Below, in pieces: positions 8,819-17,793 of a stretch of DNA of 64,000 nucleotides. The position numbers were made by a program, and so were the translations under genes. The stretch's first letter is position 1, and every line of letters starts with the position of its first letter. Source of the stretch: Tunturiibacter gelidiferens (GTDB lineage: Bacteria; Acidobacteriota; Terriglobia; Terriglobales; Acidobacteriaceae); the NCBI RefSeq assembly GCF_014201335.1, contig NZ_JACHEB010000009.1, positions 62,001-126,000 on the forward strand. Direction: 5' to 3'. A model generated the notes under the pieces. The model ran no database searches and had not been told where the DNA came from. It saw only the letters and a program-made list of their open reading frames with translations.

Positions 8819-10920
8819 ATGCGAAGGTTCTTGCCCATCCTCGTGGCTCTATCGATCGCCGCCCCAGCGCATCCCCAGACCAGAACCACCACCAAGCCCG
8901 CAAAACTCAAGTCCCAAATCCCCGCAAAATCCGCCCTACTCACCCAGCAGGAACGAGCCCAGCAACTCCTCAACCGCTTCACCTTCGGCCCCGCCCCGGC
9001 GACCTCGAAAAAGTCCTCGCCCTAGGCCCTGACAAGTGGTTCGAGCAGCAACTCAACCCCGCCAGCATCCCCGACACAGCACTCGACCACCGCCTCGCCG
9101 ACTACACCACCCTCAACCTCCAGCCCGAGCAAGCCCTCCAACTCTTCCCCGACCGCTTCACCATCGAACAGATCGCCGAGGGCCGCCGCCCCTATCCCAA
9201 CGACCCCCTCCTCATCTCCATGTTCGAAGTCCAGGTCGCCAAATTCTACAAAGATCAGGACCTCCACAAACTCAACGCAGACGGCAAGCCTAACCTCCCC
9301 CCACCCACCGACGCCGAAGCCGCCGCCCAAAAGAAAACCGACCAGGAAACCGCCTCCCGCATCGCCGGGGAACTCTTCGCCCTCCCCAAAAATCAGCGAA
9401 TGTCCACCCTCATCAAGCTACCGGTCCCCGACCGCGTCGCCTTCACCACCTACGTTGCAGGCGACCAGAAAAATCTCCTCCTCGCCGACTTCAGCCCTCG
9501 CGAACGCGAGATCTTCACCGGCATGGCCGCGAACATCGGCACCCCAAAAAACATCATCAATGAGCTCTCCGAAGCCAAGGTCCTCCGCGCCATCCTCAGC
9601 GAGCGCCAGCTCCAGGAGGTCATGGCCGACTTCTGGTTCAATCACTTCAACATCTACATCGGCAAAGACTCCGATACTTGGTACACCACCAGCTATGAGC
9701 GCGACGCCATCCGCAAACACGCTCTCGGCAAGTTCCGCGACCTGCTCCTCGCGACCTCCTCCAGCCCGGCCATGATGATCTACCTCGACAACTGGCTATC
9801 CATAGGCCCCGACTCCCTGGCCAACGGCGTCAATCCCGCCAATCCCAAATCCAACAGGGGCAACAAAGGCCTCAACGAGAACTACGGCAGGGAAGTCATG
9901 GAACTCCACACCCTGGGCGTCAACGGCGGCTACACCCAGGCCGACGTCACCACCCTCGCCGCCATCCTCACCGGCTGGACCGTCGAGCGCCCCAACCAGG
10001 CCGGCGCCTTCCTCTACGACTACAAAAAACACGAACCCGGCCCCAAGCAATGGCGAGGCCACACCATCTCCTCTGAAACAACAGCGCAACCAGGCTCTCC
10101 CGCCAACACGCAGGCAGGCTTGAAAGAGGGAATCCAAGCCCTGACGATCCTCGCCGCCGACCCGCGCACCGCGCACTTCATCAGTTACAAATTAGCCCAG
10201 CGATTCGTGGCCGACGAACCGCCAACCGAACTTGTAGATCGCATGGCCGCCACCTACCTCTCCACCGACTGTGACATCAAAGCCATCCTCCGCACCCTCG
10301 TCCAGTCGCCCGAGTTCAACTCGAAAAAATACTTCCGCAACAAACTCAAAACCCCGATGGAGTTCGTAGCCTCAGCCTTCCGCACCACCGACACCAATCC
10401 CGTCAACCCGGGCGCGCTGGTCGAAACCCTCAAGGCGATGGGCATGCCCCTCTACTACGCCCTCCCACCCACCGGCTACTACATCACCGCCGATCACTGG
10501 ATGAACTCCTCCGCCCTGGTCATCCGCCTAAACTTTTCTTACTCACTCATCGAAGGCAAGCTAGCCAACCAGAAGTTCGACGCCGCGCACGTTCTCGCAC
10601 TGGGCCTCCTCTCTCAACCACCCTCCTCGCAAACCCCAGAATTATCTGCGAAAGAAAAATCCAACCGTGCGAACTTCTCCGAGGCCCTCCTTACCTCCGA
10701 GCCGACGGCTAATCAGCCCGATCAAGCGCCCCCCGGTTCAGCCGGCCAGAGCAGCGCCCTTCGCGTTCTCGAGTCGACCCTCATCGGAGCCAACGTATCC
10801 GCACAAACCAATCAGCTTATCGGGAAACAGATCGATCAGCTTTTCACGACCAACTCCACCGACACCCTAAACCTGCTCACCGCACTGGTTATGGGCAGCC
10901 CCGAATTCCAACTTCGCTGA
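8819..10920 (+). pseudogene. DUF1800 domain-containing secreted protein, broken by a single-base frameshift
   Basis: The 5' part (from ATG 8819) encodes a signal peptide (MRRFLPILVALSIAAPAHPQ) and the family opening QLLNRFTFGP. At the C run 8989-8992 the frame changes: one extra C would join GP to RPGDLEKVLALGPDKW, exactly what DUF1800 proteins have, and the new frame then continues to 10920. The body shows the usual family segments (MADFWFNHFNIYIGKD, MMIYLDNWLSIG, NENYGREVMELHTLGV, VTTLAAILTGWTV). DUF1800 function is unknown; family genes often sit beside a DUF1501 gene, which is not seen here. A homopolymer sequencing error is as likely as a true mutation, because the rest of the frame is undamaged. 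Confidence 0.85.
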
Positions 10921-10941
10921 GAGAAGAGTCATCAAATAAAT

Positions 10942-11532
10942 ATGAGTCGAATGGATCGCAGAAAATTCGCTGCCTCACTCGTAGCGGCAAGTCTGGGCAG
11001 CAGCCAAGCCCTTGCCTCGAAGCCCGAGAACAACTCTCCATCTACTCCACAACAGCTTCACCTCAAACCCAACGGCTGGATGCCGAACAGTCCTCTGCCC
11101 GTCCTTCTGTATCGAAGCGCTCTGCCACCAATCGCCGATCTCGCCGCCGAAATGGAGCGTATCTTTACCACCAACAGATGGCCGCCACAGTGGCGCAACG
11201 GCGTCTACTCCTTCCACCACTACCACTCCACAGCGCACGAGGTTCTTGGCTTCGCTGCTGGCCACGCAGACCTGATGTTGGGCGGTGAGAACGGAGAAAC
11301 CGTCACAGTTCACGCAGGCGACGTCCTCGTCCTGCCTACCGGCACCGGCCACTGTCGCATCTCAGCCGCCGCCGACTTCCTCGTAATCGGCGCCTATCCA
11401 GAGAACGAGCACTGGGACATTTGCCGCAGTGCAGCAAGTCCCGAGACCCTTGCCAGCATGCGCAGAGTTCGCTTCCCGCAATCCGATCCGCTCACCGGTC
11501 CCACCGGCCCGCTTCCCAAACTCTGGATCTGA
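10942..11532 (+). CDS. Cupin domain-containing protein with Tat-like signal
   Basis: A 196-aa protein. The N terminus MSRMDRRKFAASLVAASLG followed by ALA has a twin-arginine (RRKF) and hydrophobic core, suggesting Tat export. The rest is a single cupin resembling the YjlB group: YSFHHYHSTAHEVLGFAAGHADLMLGG gives the HxH...E-type first cupin motif and VHAGDVLVLPTGTGHCR the second (G-D-x-x-x-x-P-x-G-x-x-H), so a metal site is probably intact. Ligand and reaction unknown. It starts 21 bp after the DUF1800 stop and may be co-transcribed with it. Confidence 0.8.
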   Translation: MSRMDRRKFAASLVAASLGSSQALASKPENNSPSTPQQLHLKPNGWMPNSPLPVLLYRSALPPIADLAAEMERIFTTNRWPPQWRNGVYSFHHYHSTAHEVLGFAAGHADLMLGGENGETVTVHAGDVLVLPTGTGHCRISAAADFLVIGAYPENEHWDICRSAASPETLASMRRVRFPQSDPLTGPTGPLPKLWI

Positions 11533-11547
11533 TCCTCATCGCTTAGC

Positions 11548-12159
11548 CTAAGGAAACAGCCGCTCCTTACGCCACGCGTCGCCATTGCGCGAAAACAGAA
11601 AACGGTCGTGCAACCGCCCAGCGCCATCTTTCCAAAACTCAACTCGCTCGGGCCGCAACAAATATCCTCGCCAATACTCCGGCCGTGGAATTTCGCCCGG
11701 AAACTTCACTTCCAACTCCGTCACGCGAGACTCCAGTACCTCTCGCGAAGCCAACACTCGACTCTGCTGCGAAGCCGCTGCCCCTAGCTGACTCAAGCGC
11801 GAACGGCTATGAAAGTACTCATCCACATCCCCAGCGGGCAACTCCGTCACCGTCCCTGACACTCGTACCTGCCGCCTTAGCGACTTCCAGTGAAAGCACA
11901 TCGCCGCCCGCGGATTCTCGCCCAACTCCGTTCCCTTTTGGCTGTCAACGTTCGTGTAGAAGCGGAATCCGTCGTTGTCCGCTCCCTTCATCAACACCAT
12001 TCGCACGCTGGGGATGCCATCGAGCGTAGAAGTAGCCAAAGCCACCGCACTCGGATCATTAAGCTCCCCACCCTCAGCGTCCTTCAGCCACCGTTGGAAC
12101 AACGCAATCGGATCACGCGCCGATTCGAGTCCGTTTGCCTCCATCACAACCTCACCCAT
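11548..12159 (-). CDS. pdxH: Pyridoxamine 5'-phosphate oxidase
   Basis: A 203-aa FMN enzyme that oxidises pyridoxine or pyridoxamine phosphate to pyridoxal phosphate in the cytosol. The family pattern is clear: DPIALFQRWLKDA at the N terminus, MVLMKGADNDGFRFYTNVDSQKG and FHWKSLRRQVRVSGTV for FMN/substrate contacts, and the C-terminal signature EFWKDGAGRLHDRFLFSR...WRKERLFP. Length matches the family. It is convergent with the cupin gene (16 bp between the stop codons) and about 50 bp downstream of the PIG-L gene on the same strand. Confidence 0.95.
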   Translation of the reverse strand: MGEVVMEANGLESARDPIALFQRWLKDAEGGELNDPSAVALATSTLDGIPSVRMVLMKGADNDGFRFYTNVDSQKGTELGENPRAAMCFHWKSLRRQVRVSGTVTELPAGDVDEYFHSRSRLSQLGAAASQQSRVLASREVLESRVTELEVKFPGEIPRPEYWRGYLLRPERVEFWKDGAGRLHDRFLFSRNGDAWRKERLFP

Positions 12160-12211
12160 GACCCGGTAATCTGATCCTGCCCGCTTCCACTAGCAAAGTA
12201 AAATGCAAATC

Positions 12212-12940
12212 TTAGCTCAACCCGTCGAACAAGTCTGTTCCTAACCGAGCTGCCTGCGGCTCAGCGGTCGCTGCCAGGGCATAGAACTCCTCAGCTCCAT
12301 ATCGCTCAAAGATACCCTTTGTCTTTTCCATCAGCGGAGCCTGCGATAAGTGTTTCCGAAATGCCTCGGTCTTCCGTTCCCGTACCGAGCGGATATCCAG
12401 CGTCACCGTCCAGGGCATCACCATGGCGGGCTGTCGGTCAGGCATCAGAAAATTCGCAGTCACGTAATACAGCCTAGCTGCCTTATGCGCCTCTCCAGCA
12501 TTCGGATACCGTTTCGGCTGCCCCGACCAGTGAAACGCCGCCGTCGTAAGCATCGAAGTCATCATGTGATCTGCGTGAGTATTCTGTCCTCCGTCACCAC
12601 CGAAGGTAGTCACAACGTCCGGCTTGAACCGCCGCATTCGTTCTACCAGCCTCTCGGCTGCTTGTGAGAACTGAACAAACTCCAAGTGCCCGTCCTGATA
12701 ATCCATCAGCTCATGCCGCGTCACACCCAGCACATCGCACGAAGCACGAAACTCCTTTCGCCGCACCTTTCCGAGAGCTTCCCCACTCGCAGCATCGCCT
12801 CGATTCGTCGCTGCCTGACCATCCGTCAGGCAAATCACGTAAGTCTCAACCCCTCGATCCGCAGCCAATGCCAACGCTCCACCAAAGGCGTAGCACTCAT
12901 CGTCCGGATGCGCCACCACGCACATCAGCCTCAAGCCCAC
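12212..12940 (-). CDS. PIG-L family deacetylase (BshB/MshB-like)
   Basis: A 242-aa LmbE-like zinc N-deacetylase. AHPDDE near residue 10 and the NTHADH motif near residue 120 provide the metal ligands and catalytic base of the BshB/MshB group, which deacetylate GlcNAc conjugates in low-molecular-weight thiol synthesis; whether this copy makes bacillithiol cannot be judged from this window. Its first 10 bases overlap the end of rnhB, so the two genes are probably translationally coupled. Unlike the 944-aa paralogue at 1.3 kb it has no signal peptide. Confidence 0.88.
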   Translation of the reverse strand: MGLRLMCVVAHPDDECYAFGGALALAADRGVETYVICLTDGQAATNRGDAASGEALGKVRRKEFRASCDVLGVTRHELMDYQDGHLEFVQFSQAAERLVERMRRFKPDVVTTFGGDGGQNTHADHMMTSMLTTAAFHWSGQPKRYPNAGEAHKAARLYYVTANFLMPDRQPAMVMPWTVTLDIRSVRERKTEAFRKHLSQAPLMEKTKGIFERYGAEEFYALAATAEPQAARLGTDLFDGLS

Positions 12941-13707
12941 TCAGCTTCCCCCAGGCCTTCATCGAGATCAGCATCTTCAAACAGAAGCTCTACCGACGCC
13001 TCTTCTTCGAGCGCAGCATCAGGATCAACTCCGCGTACTGGCGCGAAGCTCCTCCTGTGCAACGCGCAAGGCCCAATCTCAGCCAACGCCCGCCTATGCT
13101 CTGGCGTCCCGTATCCTTTATGCGAAGCCAGCCCGTATCCCGGATGCACAGCATCCAGCTCCCGCATCAACGCATCCCGATGCACCTTTGCGATCACCGA
13201 AGCCGCCGCAATCGAGAGGCTCAGCGCATCTCCATAGATCAGCTTCGTCTGCCGGCACGGATGATCCACGCGCATAGCATCGATCAGCAGATGATCTGGA
13301 ACCAGCGCCAATCCCTGCACTGCGGCCAGCATCGCCATCCGTGTCGCCTGATAGATATTCACCCGATCGATCGTCTCTGCATCGACCTCTGCCACGCAGA
13401 CCGCCAGCGCCATCCCACGTATCTGCTGATCGAGCGACTCGCGCTCTTCCCGTGTCAGCTGTTTAGAATCTTTTAGCCCCGCGTTCGCCAACTCATCCAG
13501 GCTCTCCGGCAGGATCACCGCTGCCGCTACCACCGGACCAAACAGCGCCCCACGCCCCACCTCATCCACCCCGGCAATCCGTTGAAAGCCGTAGTATCGC
13601 AGAGCCTGTTCCGGTGCATCGCTGCAAATCAGTTGCTTCAGCAATCGCTGTTTTGCAGTAGCCGCCGTCACTGTTTTCGACACACGTGTGGTGGGTTTCG
13701 AAGCCAT
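12931..13707 (-). CDS. rnhB: Ribonuclease HII
   Basis: A 258-aa RNase HII that removes RNA from RNA-DNA hybrids and single ribonucleotides from DNA. IAGVDEVGRGALFGPVVAAAV carries the first two catalytic acids (DE), followed by LKDSKQLTREER, then HLLIDAMRVDHP with the third acid and SVIAKVHRDALM with the fourth. The C terminus carries an Asp/Glu-rich tail (about 40 residues) not needed for catalysis. I chose ATG 13707; a TTG at 13716 would add three residues. Last member of the rplS-rnhB part of the translation cluster. Confidence 0.93.
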   Translation of the reverse strand: MASKPTTRVSKTVTAATAKQRLLKQLICSDAPEQALRYYGFQRIAGVDEVGRGALFGPVVAAAVILPESLDELANAGLKDSKQLTREERESLDQQIRGMALAVCVAEVDAETIDRVNIYQATRMAMLAAVQGLALVPDHLLIDAMRVDHPCRQTKLIYGDALSLSIAAASVIAKVHRDALMRELDAVHPGYGLASHKGYGTPEHRRALAEIGPCALHRRSFAPVRGVDPDAALEEEASVELLFEDADLDEGLGEAEWA

Positions 13708-13747
13708 GCTCTTCAAGATTCGAGTGTATATTCATCACGCACGACGA

Positions 13748-13769
13748 AGCCACGACCGAAGTCGTGGCT
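13748..13769 (-). terminator. UUCG-capped hairpin between rplS and rnhB
   Basis: On the minus strand AGCCACGAC-TTCG-GTCGTGGCT forms a perfect 9-bp stem closed by a C(UUCG)G tetraloop, an exceptionally stable hairpin. It lies 26 bp after the rplS stop and 41 bp before rnhB. There is no clean U tract, so it may attenuate transcription or protect the rplS 3' end rather than terminate fully. Confidence 0.6.
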
Positions 13770-13794
13770 CAGTGGAAAACAGGGAACTGAATAC

Positions 13795-14154
13795 TTACTT
13801 GGCGGCGCGCTCAACCTCGCGCAGACGAGCAGCCTTGCCGCGCAGACCGCGCAGGTAGAACAGCTTCGAACGGCGAACTTCGTAGGAGCGAACCTTCTCG
13901 ACCTTGTCGACGACCTTCGAGTTGTACGGGAAGATGCGCTCGACGCCCTGGCCGAAGCTCATCTTGCGAACCGTGAACGATCCCTGTGCGCCCTTACGGC
14001 AGGCAATCACCATGCCCTCAAACGCCTGCAGACGCTCTTTTTCGCCTTCGCGAATCTTTACTTGAACTCGAACTGTATCGCCAGGGGCGAACGCGGGTAA
14101 ATCGGTCCGCTCGAACTTGGCGGCCAGCTTCTGCATAATCGGATGAATGGACAT
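13795..14154 (-). CDS. rplS: 50S ribosomal protein L19
   Basis: A 119-aa L19, located at the 30S-50S interface. FAPGDTVRVQVKIREGEKERLQAFEGMVIACR and SFTVRKMSFGQGVERIFPYNS are the conserved family core, and the protein ends with the usual basic tail (LRGLRGKAARLREVE). Length is normal. It follows trmD by about 100 bp, as in most bacteria. Confidence 0.97.
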   Translation of the reverse strand: MSIHPIMQKLAAKFERTDLPAFAPGDTVRVQVKIREGEKERLQAFEGMVIACRKGAQGSFTVRKMSFGQGVERIFPYNSKVVDKVEKVRSYEVRRSKLFYLRGLRGKAARLREVERAAK

Positions 14155-14258
14155 GACACAACTTTCCTATGTTGGACTCGACCTTTAGTGTACACGAAAT
14201 CTACAATTTCCGGGTCGAAAACTGCTCAAGAAACGCGGTCACAACCGCCGTATGCGCC

Positions 14259-15074
14259 TCATTCTTTGTATGCTCGCAGTTCAGCCAGAATTTCGCGATC
14301 CTCATCAGTGATCTCGATCCTCTCCAGCAAGTCTGGGCGGTTCTCCAGAGTCTTCTTCAGCGCCATTCTTCGCCGCCAGCGCCGAATCGCCTCATGATTG
14401 CCCCCCGACAGCGCCTCCGGGATGCTCACCCCCATAAACTCCGCCGGCCGAGTGTAGTGCGGATAGTCCAGCAACCCTCCCGCACCGTAGGTCGACCGCG
14501 GCGGTCCATCCGTAGAGTCGGCAGAATCCACGACCTCGTCTGCCCCAAAGCTCTCAAATCGCGACGAGTCAGGATTTCCCAGCGCCCCCGGCAATAGCCG
14601 CACCACAGCGTCGACAATGACCGCCGCCGCCAACTCCCCGCCCGACAGAACGTAATCCCCAATCGAAATCTCGCGGTCGCAGAACAACTCGTTCACTCGC
14701 TCATCGACACCCTCATATCGCCCACACAAAATGACGACTCGTTCCGTCCCCGAAAGCTCGTGAGCCAGCGACTGGGTGAACGGCTGCCCCTGCGCCGAAA
14801 GCAGAATCACCGTCTCTTTGCTTCTGTCCCGGTCCATCTTTGGAGAGATCTTCAACGACTGCATCGCCTCATAGATCGGCTGCGCTTTCAACACCATTCC
14901 TTCACCGCCACCAAACGGCCGATCGTCCACCGTCCGATGGCGATCGTGCGTGAAGCTGCGCAGGTCATGTGTCTCAGTCTGCACCAGGCCGGTCGTGCGA
15001 GCGCGCTTCAGAATTCCGTAGTCAAACGGGCCGGCAAAAAAATCGGGAAAGATCGTGATGATGTCGAAGCGCAT
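14259..15074 (-). CDS. trmD: tRNA (guanine-N1-)-methyltransferase
   Basis: A 271-aa SPOUT-class enzyme that makes m1G37 in tRNA and prevents +1 frameshifting. MRFDIITIFPDFFAGPFDYGILKRA is the standard N terminus, VILLSAQGQPFTQ and LCGRYEGVDERV form the SAM-binding trefoil knot, and ISIGDYVLSGGELAA is strictly typical. Between LGNPDSSRFESF and LLDYPHYTRPAEF there is an extra stretch of about 20 residues (acidic, then GPPRSTYGAGG) compared with the E. coli enzyme. Start placed at 15074, where the family begins; the frame is open to 15131. Confidence 0.96.
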   Translation of the reverse strand: MRFDIITIFPDFFAGPFDYGILKRARTTGLVQTETHDLRSFTHDRHRTVDDRPFGGGEGMVLKAQPIYEAMQSLKISPKMDRDRSKETVILLSAQGQPFTQSLAHELSGTERVVILCGRYEGVDERVNELFCDREISIGDYVLSGGELAAAVIVDAVVRLLPGALGNPDSSRFESFGADEVVDSADSTDGPPRSTYGAGGLLDYPHYTRPAEFMGVSIPEALSGGNHEAIRRWRRRMALKKTLENRPDLLERIEITDEDREILAELRAYKE

Positions 15075-15238
15075 AGACGATAAGTGCGGTGTGACTCCTT
15101 GTGTCTGACTCTCTTGATTGCACGATATCACTTCGAAGTTGTACAGTCGCGCGGCAATTCTAGGCGAAACTCATGGTGTGGATGATTATCTTTCATCCCG
15201 TTCGTCAGGCCTCAAGCTGAGCAGAAAGAGCCTCGACA

Positions 15239-16138
15239 ATGCTGAACCGAAAATTAGCGGTTGTACTGATCCTGCTGCCAACATCTTTTAACCTAATAGC
15301 GAAAGCCCAAAGGCAGCACCCGTGGGACTCAGCCAAAACAGTTTCTTTACAGAACGATTTCTCTTCCCCTCCAGACAGCAACCGCTTTCTCTCCGCAGAA
15401 TCTGTAAACCTAACCGGTGAATCTTCCAGCATGGAAGGATACATCCGTATAGTCCCTGCTCCCAAAGTCATTAGGCAACCGCCGTCCCAAAAACCCTTTC
15501 GCACCGTTGCATTTGGTATCAAGGCCAATACCCTAGGAGTGGGCGCCGAATTTGCAACACCCCTCGCCCAGAGGTTCAATCTTCGTTCCGGCGTCAACTT
15601 TCTGACATTCGGAGACCCTTTCAATGTCGACGGCGTGAGCTATGATACCCACCTCCACCTCAAGTCCTCGCAGACCACACTCGACTGGTTCCCAACTGGC
15701 GGCAGTTTCCACGTAAGCCCCGGTATTCTTTACATGAGAAACACTGCGTCCGCTTTGCTGTCGGTTTCCGCGGGCCAAAGCTTCAGCCTGGGCGACCAAA
15801 CTTACGTCAACAGCGTGAACGACCCGGTCAGTGGCTCAATGTCCTACGCCTATCCCCACAACCTTTGCCCTCTTCTGATGCTGGGATTCGGTAACGTCTT
15901 GCCTCGCGATAGTCGCCACTTCTCGGTGCCGGTCGAATTTGGCGTTGCATACACGGGCCCCGCGACCATCAACGTCGGACTCGCCGGTACGGCGTGTAAT
16001 TCTCAAGGCTGCGGCAACTTCGCCAACGACCGCGAATCTCAGGCAAGTTTAAAGCAGGAGGTCCATACCTTAAACGAAGACCTGAAGAGAATCCCTGTCT
16101 ATCCGATCCTCTCGTTAGGTGTCGCCTATCACTTTTAG
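15239..16138 (+). CDS. Predicted outer-membrane beta-barrel protein
   Basis: A 299-aa protein with an N-terminal signal peptide (LAVVLILLPTSFNLIAKAQ). The mature part has many short alternating strands (FGIKANTLGVGAEFATPLAQRFNLRSGVNFL, LSVSAGQSF, FSVPVEFGVAYTG) and ends LSLGVAYHF, with a terminal Phe after alternating hydrophobics, the classic signal for Bam-dependent outer-membrane insertion. No named family recognised. It lies on the strand opposite to the translation cluster, between trmD and rimM, and its stop overlaps the rimM stop by 4 bp, so it looks like an insertion into a conserved operon. Confidence 0.7.
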   Translation: MLNRKLAVVLILLPTSFNLIAKAQRQHPWDSAKTVSLQNDFSSPPDSNRFLSAESVNLTGESSSMEGYIRIVPAPKVIRQPPSQKPFRTVAFGIKANTLGVGAEFATPLAQRFNLRSGVNFLTFGDPFNVDGVSYDTHLHLKSSQTTLDWFPTGGSFHVSPGILYMRNTASALLSVSAGQSFSLGDQTYVNSVNDPVSGSMSYAYPHNLCPLLMLGFGNVLPRDSRHFSVPVEFGVAYTGPATINVGLAGTACNSQGCGNFANDRESQASLKQEVHTLNEDLKRIPVYPILSLGVAYHF

Positions 16139-16746
16139 TCCTTACTGTGGCCAGTCGCTGTTCGGTTAATCTCCACCAATCCTTCAGGCAGCTTCATCTC
16201 GATTCGTTTCGACTCTGTATTCACAGCGACCAGGAAAGCCTTCACAAACGGAATAAGAATCTCATCCCCCGCAGCAGACTCTACCTCCAGCAGCGGCGCA
16301 GCGTCGGTGAGCCGGCGCGCCCCGTCCGCGGTCGTAGCAAACTGAACATCTCCGACCACACCCACTGCCGTTGTTCCGTCGTACACCGTACAGCCAATCA
16401 ACTCGCTGATGTAAACCGAGTCATCGTCAAGTGGAAGCCGCTCCTCGCGTGGCACAAGCACATCCAACCCGGCCACCGTCTCCGCGTCCGAGATCGTTTC
16501 GATGCCCGCCAACTGCAGTACGACTCGCCCCTCGTTTTTGCCAACGGGCAGCCAGAAGCCCACAACTTCCGCGGCACGTGCAGCCGACTCCTCTCCCGAG
16601 AAGCCCGAAGGGGCAAGAAAGACTCTCGTCTGCTTCTCGAAGCGTTCCGGGAAATCGGTAAACAACTCCGCGAGCACCTCACCCTTACGACCCTGGGGTC
16701 GAAGCAGATGTGCCAACACAATCCAAGTTGGAGTGGTTTGCGTCAT
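16135..16746 (-). CDS. rimM: 16S rRNA processing protein RimM
   Basis: A 203-aa assembly factor for the 30S head, with two domains: the N-terminal RimM barrel (WIVLAHLLRPQGRKGEVLAELFTDFPERF...) and a PRC-barrel-like C-terminal domain (LIGCTVYDGTTAVGVVGDVQ...DEILIPFVKAFLVAVN). Both signature segments are present. It lies between khpA and, after the inserted beta-barrel gene, trmD, in keeping with the rpsP-khpA-rimM-trmD-rplS order. Confidence 0.95.
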   Translation of the reverse strand: MTQTTPTWIVLAHLLRPQGRKGEVLAELFTDFPERFEKQTRVFLAPSGFSGEESAARAAEVVGFWLPVGKNEGRVVLQLAGIETISDAETVAGLDVLVPREERLPLDDDSVYISELIGCTVYDGTTAVGVVGDVQFATTADGARRLTDAAPLLEVESAAGDEILIPFVKAFLVAVNTESKRIEMKLPEGLVEINRTATGHSKD

Positions 16747-16797
16747 AGGGCAAAATCGGAGTTGCGATAGCCCAGACGCCGCAAGCTGTACTGAGCC

Positions 16798-17097
16798 CTA
16801 GGGGGCAGAGGGTGAATCCTCTTCCACGATGTCGAGCGAGAATCGGTGCTTCACCTTCATGCTGGCTGCGCTGAGAATTGTTCGCATGGAACGTGCTGTT
16901 CGACCTTGTTTTCCGATTACTTTACCAACATCGCTGGCAGCGACCCGCAAGCGAATCGCGGTGCACTCACCATCTTCTACGGCCTCGACCGATACGCTGT
17001 CTGGGTCGTCCACCAAGGCACGGGCTATCTCCGCTACAAGGTCGGTCATGTTTTTTACAGGGTTGTTCCCTGCAGGAAACTGAGTTGCCTGGGTCAT
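16798..17097 (-). CDS. khpA: KH domain RNA-binding protein KhpA (YlqC)
   Basis: A roughly 99-aa single type-II KH-domain protein. The core LVAEIARALVDDPDSVSVEAVEDGECTAIRLRV is followed by the GxxG loop in VGKVIGKQGRTARSMRTIL. KhpA, usually with KhpB, binds small RNAs and mRNAs and influences envelope and division genes. Start set at ATG 17097; the frame extends upstream to 17268 but that part is unlike the family. Normal neighbour of rpsP and rimM. Confidence 0.92.
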   Translation of the reverse strand: MTQATQFPAGNNPVKNMTDLVAEIARALVDDPDSVSVEAVEDGECTAIRLRVAASDVGKVIGKQGRTARSMRTILSAASMKVKHRFSLDIVEEDSPSAP

Positions 17098-17339
17098 CGC
17101 ACACCTTCTGGGTCTGGGAGTCACGAAGTAGCGTTCTAGCACTTTCCCTTTGTCTCGTCTACTGCTACTGCGAGATCTTCCAGGAGATGCTGCAACGAAC
17201 GATACACCGGTCGCAAGAGGTCCGGGGTTATAATCCCCCGGGCCCGCTGCTTTGCAAGGCCACTGCATTTCGACTGTGCAATACCAAGGAGTCTACGTGA
17301 AAGGTGCTCGCGACGCGCTCCTAGGAACCTATTGTGCCA

Positions 17340-17378
17340 GCTATCTTTGGGAACCGTTACCGCATTCCCAAAGATAGC
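17340..17378 (-). other. Perfect 14-bp inverted repeat downstream of rpsP
   Basis: GCTATCTTTGGGAA (17340-17353) and TTCCCAAAGATAGC (17365-17378) are perfect complements with an 11-base loop. It begins 17 bp after the rpsP stop in the nearly 300-bp rpsP-khpA gap. No U tract follows on the minus strand, so it is more likely an RNA-processing, stability or attenuation structure than a simple terminator. The remainder of the gap shows nothing else definite. Confidence 0.7.
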
Positions 17379-17394
17379 ATCGACCAGGTAACTC

Positions 17395-17649
17395 TTACGC
17401 TGCAGCGACTGCCTCTGCCGGCTTCTGTGCCATCAACTTGCCCACGCGTTCCGACAACTGTGCTCCATTCCCGGTCCAGTAGTCGATGCGGTCGCGCTTC
17501 AAATCAACCGTTGCAGGGTTGGTGCGCGGATTATAGGTACCTACCACTTCGACCGAACGGCCATTACGGGCGCGGTCCTTCTCAATAACAACGATGCGGT
17601 AATGTGGCTGCTTACGCGCTCCAACGCGCGCCAAACGAATCATCAACAC
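17395..17649 (-). CDS. rpsP: 30S ribosomal protein S16
   Basis: An 84-aa S16 with the hallmark N terminus MIRLARVGARKQPHYRIVV and GTYNPRTNPATVDLKRDRIDYWTGNGAQLSERV. First gene of the translation cluster. The likely start is GTG 17649 (giving MLMIRLARVG) because AAAGG lies eight bases upstream; ATG 17643 and TTG 17655 are the in-frame alternatives and have poorer spacing. Confidence 0.96.
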   Translation of the reverse strand: MLMIRLARVGARKQPHYRIVVIEKDRARNGRSVEVVGTYNPRTNPATVDLKRDRIDYWTGNGAQLSERVGKLMAQKPAEAVAAA

Positions 17650-17793
17650 GGGCAATGCCTTTCAGAACATTTTTGGTTTGGGTGATATAGCCACGCTGTC
17701 GATCTTATTTTGGACAGGGACTTTAGATACATTACCCAACATCTAAGTATGGCCGAAAACGCGCCTTTTCGCAACGAAGAAGCGCAAACTTCC

